NCBI GenBank assembly: GCA_900545865.1
Contig: URAN01000070.1
Span: 1-14,455 of the forward strand
DNA length: 14,455 bases
Reading direction: 5' to 3'
Source of the DNA: an uncultured Eubacteriales bacterium
Lineage (GTDB): Bacteria > Bacillota > Clostridia > Monoglobales > Monoglobaceae
The notes beneath the pieces are model-generated. The model was given only the letters and a program-made list of their open reading frames with translations. It was not told the origin of the DNA and ran no database searches. Within the stretch, counting starts at the first letter, position 1, and each line of letters begins with the position of its first letter. This document shows, in pieces, positions 14,362-14,455 of this stretch. A program made the translations under genes and the position numbers.

Positions 14362-14442
14362 CAAAAGGGAAAATCGGTAAACAATAAATAATTGTTTACT
14401 CAGATTACTGACAAACCCACCATTTTCAGGTGGGTTTTTGTC
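14362..14442 (+). ncRNA. Candidate small RNA or attenuated leader (about 80 nt)
   Basis: Downstream of the promoter comes a 9-bp perfect inverted repeat, GTAAACAAT-AAATA-ATTGTTTAC (14377-14399). Then AAACCCACC (14413-14421) pairs with GGTGGGTTT (14429-14437), and TTTTT (14435-14439) gives an intrinsic terminator. No open frame with a ribosome binding site fits between promoter and terminator. The unit could be an independent small RNA, or the 5' leader of a gene beyond the window whose expression is set by termination. The 9-bp repeat could equally be a repressor operator just after the start site. Confidence 0.4.
14409..14442 (+). terminator. Intrinsic terminator of the right-edge transcript
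   Basis: The core stem AAACCCACC/GGTGGGTTT with a seven-base loop (14422-14428) is flanked by GACA (14410-14413) and TGTC (14439-14442), which can lengthen the pairing. The T-run is at 14435-14439. Confidence 0.75.
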
Positions 14443-14455
14443 ATACATATTAAAT

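Overview
The window looks like chromosomal DNA from an anaerobic Firmicute of the class Clostridia, probably a gut lineage near Ruminococcaceae/Oscillospiraceae. The evidence is the gene content (Fhs, SepF, YlmH, DivIVA), strong AGGAGG-type ribosome binding sites, AT-rich spacers with intrinsic terminators, and occasional TTG/GTG starts. The species assignment is inference. Apart from two tiny genes at the left edge, all genes are on the + strand. I see no CRISPR array, tRNA, rRNA, transposase or phage gene.

Layout. (1) Positions 1-366, - strand: two tandem paralogous genes for very small Cys/Gly/Asn-rich proteins with one hydrophobic segment; the second runs off the left edge. They are divergent from the next gene. 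(2) 477-2351: fhs (formate-tetrahydrofolate ligase) with its own promoter, a leader with two small hairpins, and a terminator. (3) 2348-5139: two look-alike hairpins, then mnmG (tRNA U34 modification) and a small lipoprotein gene, closed by a strong terminator. (4) 5195-13791: a probable nine-gene operon for envelope and division functions: HlyD-like membrane protein, yggS, sepF, ylmH, divIVA, lspA, rluD, an L,D-transpeptidase, and radC. This is a clostridial version of the B. subtilis ylm/divIVA/lspA/rluD neighbourhood, without ylmD, ylmG and ileS. (5) 13714-14279: a four-helix membrane protein gene whose start codon lies in the loop of the radC terminator, followed by another terminator. (6) 14280-14455: no gene; a consensus-like promoter, an inverted repeat and a terminator form a unit of about 80 nt, either a small RNA or an attenuated leader of a gene beyond the edge.

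How the genes fit together. SepF and DivIVA act at the septum and cell pole. LspA processes lipoproteins such as the one encoded at 4319-5080. The L,D-transpeptidase crosslinks peptidoglycan, and the HlyD-like protein is membrane anchored. YggS, YlmH and RluD are the PLP-homeostasis and ribosome-related members usually found with them. Most of the window is ordinary housekeeping sequence. The parts most worth a second look are the Cys-rich mini-proteins, the paired hairpins before mnmG, the terminator/start-codon overlap at 13747-13791, the repeat-bearing acidic tail of DivIVA, and the short transcription unit at the right edge.
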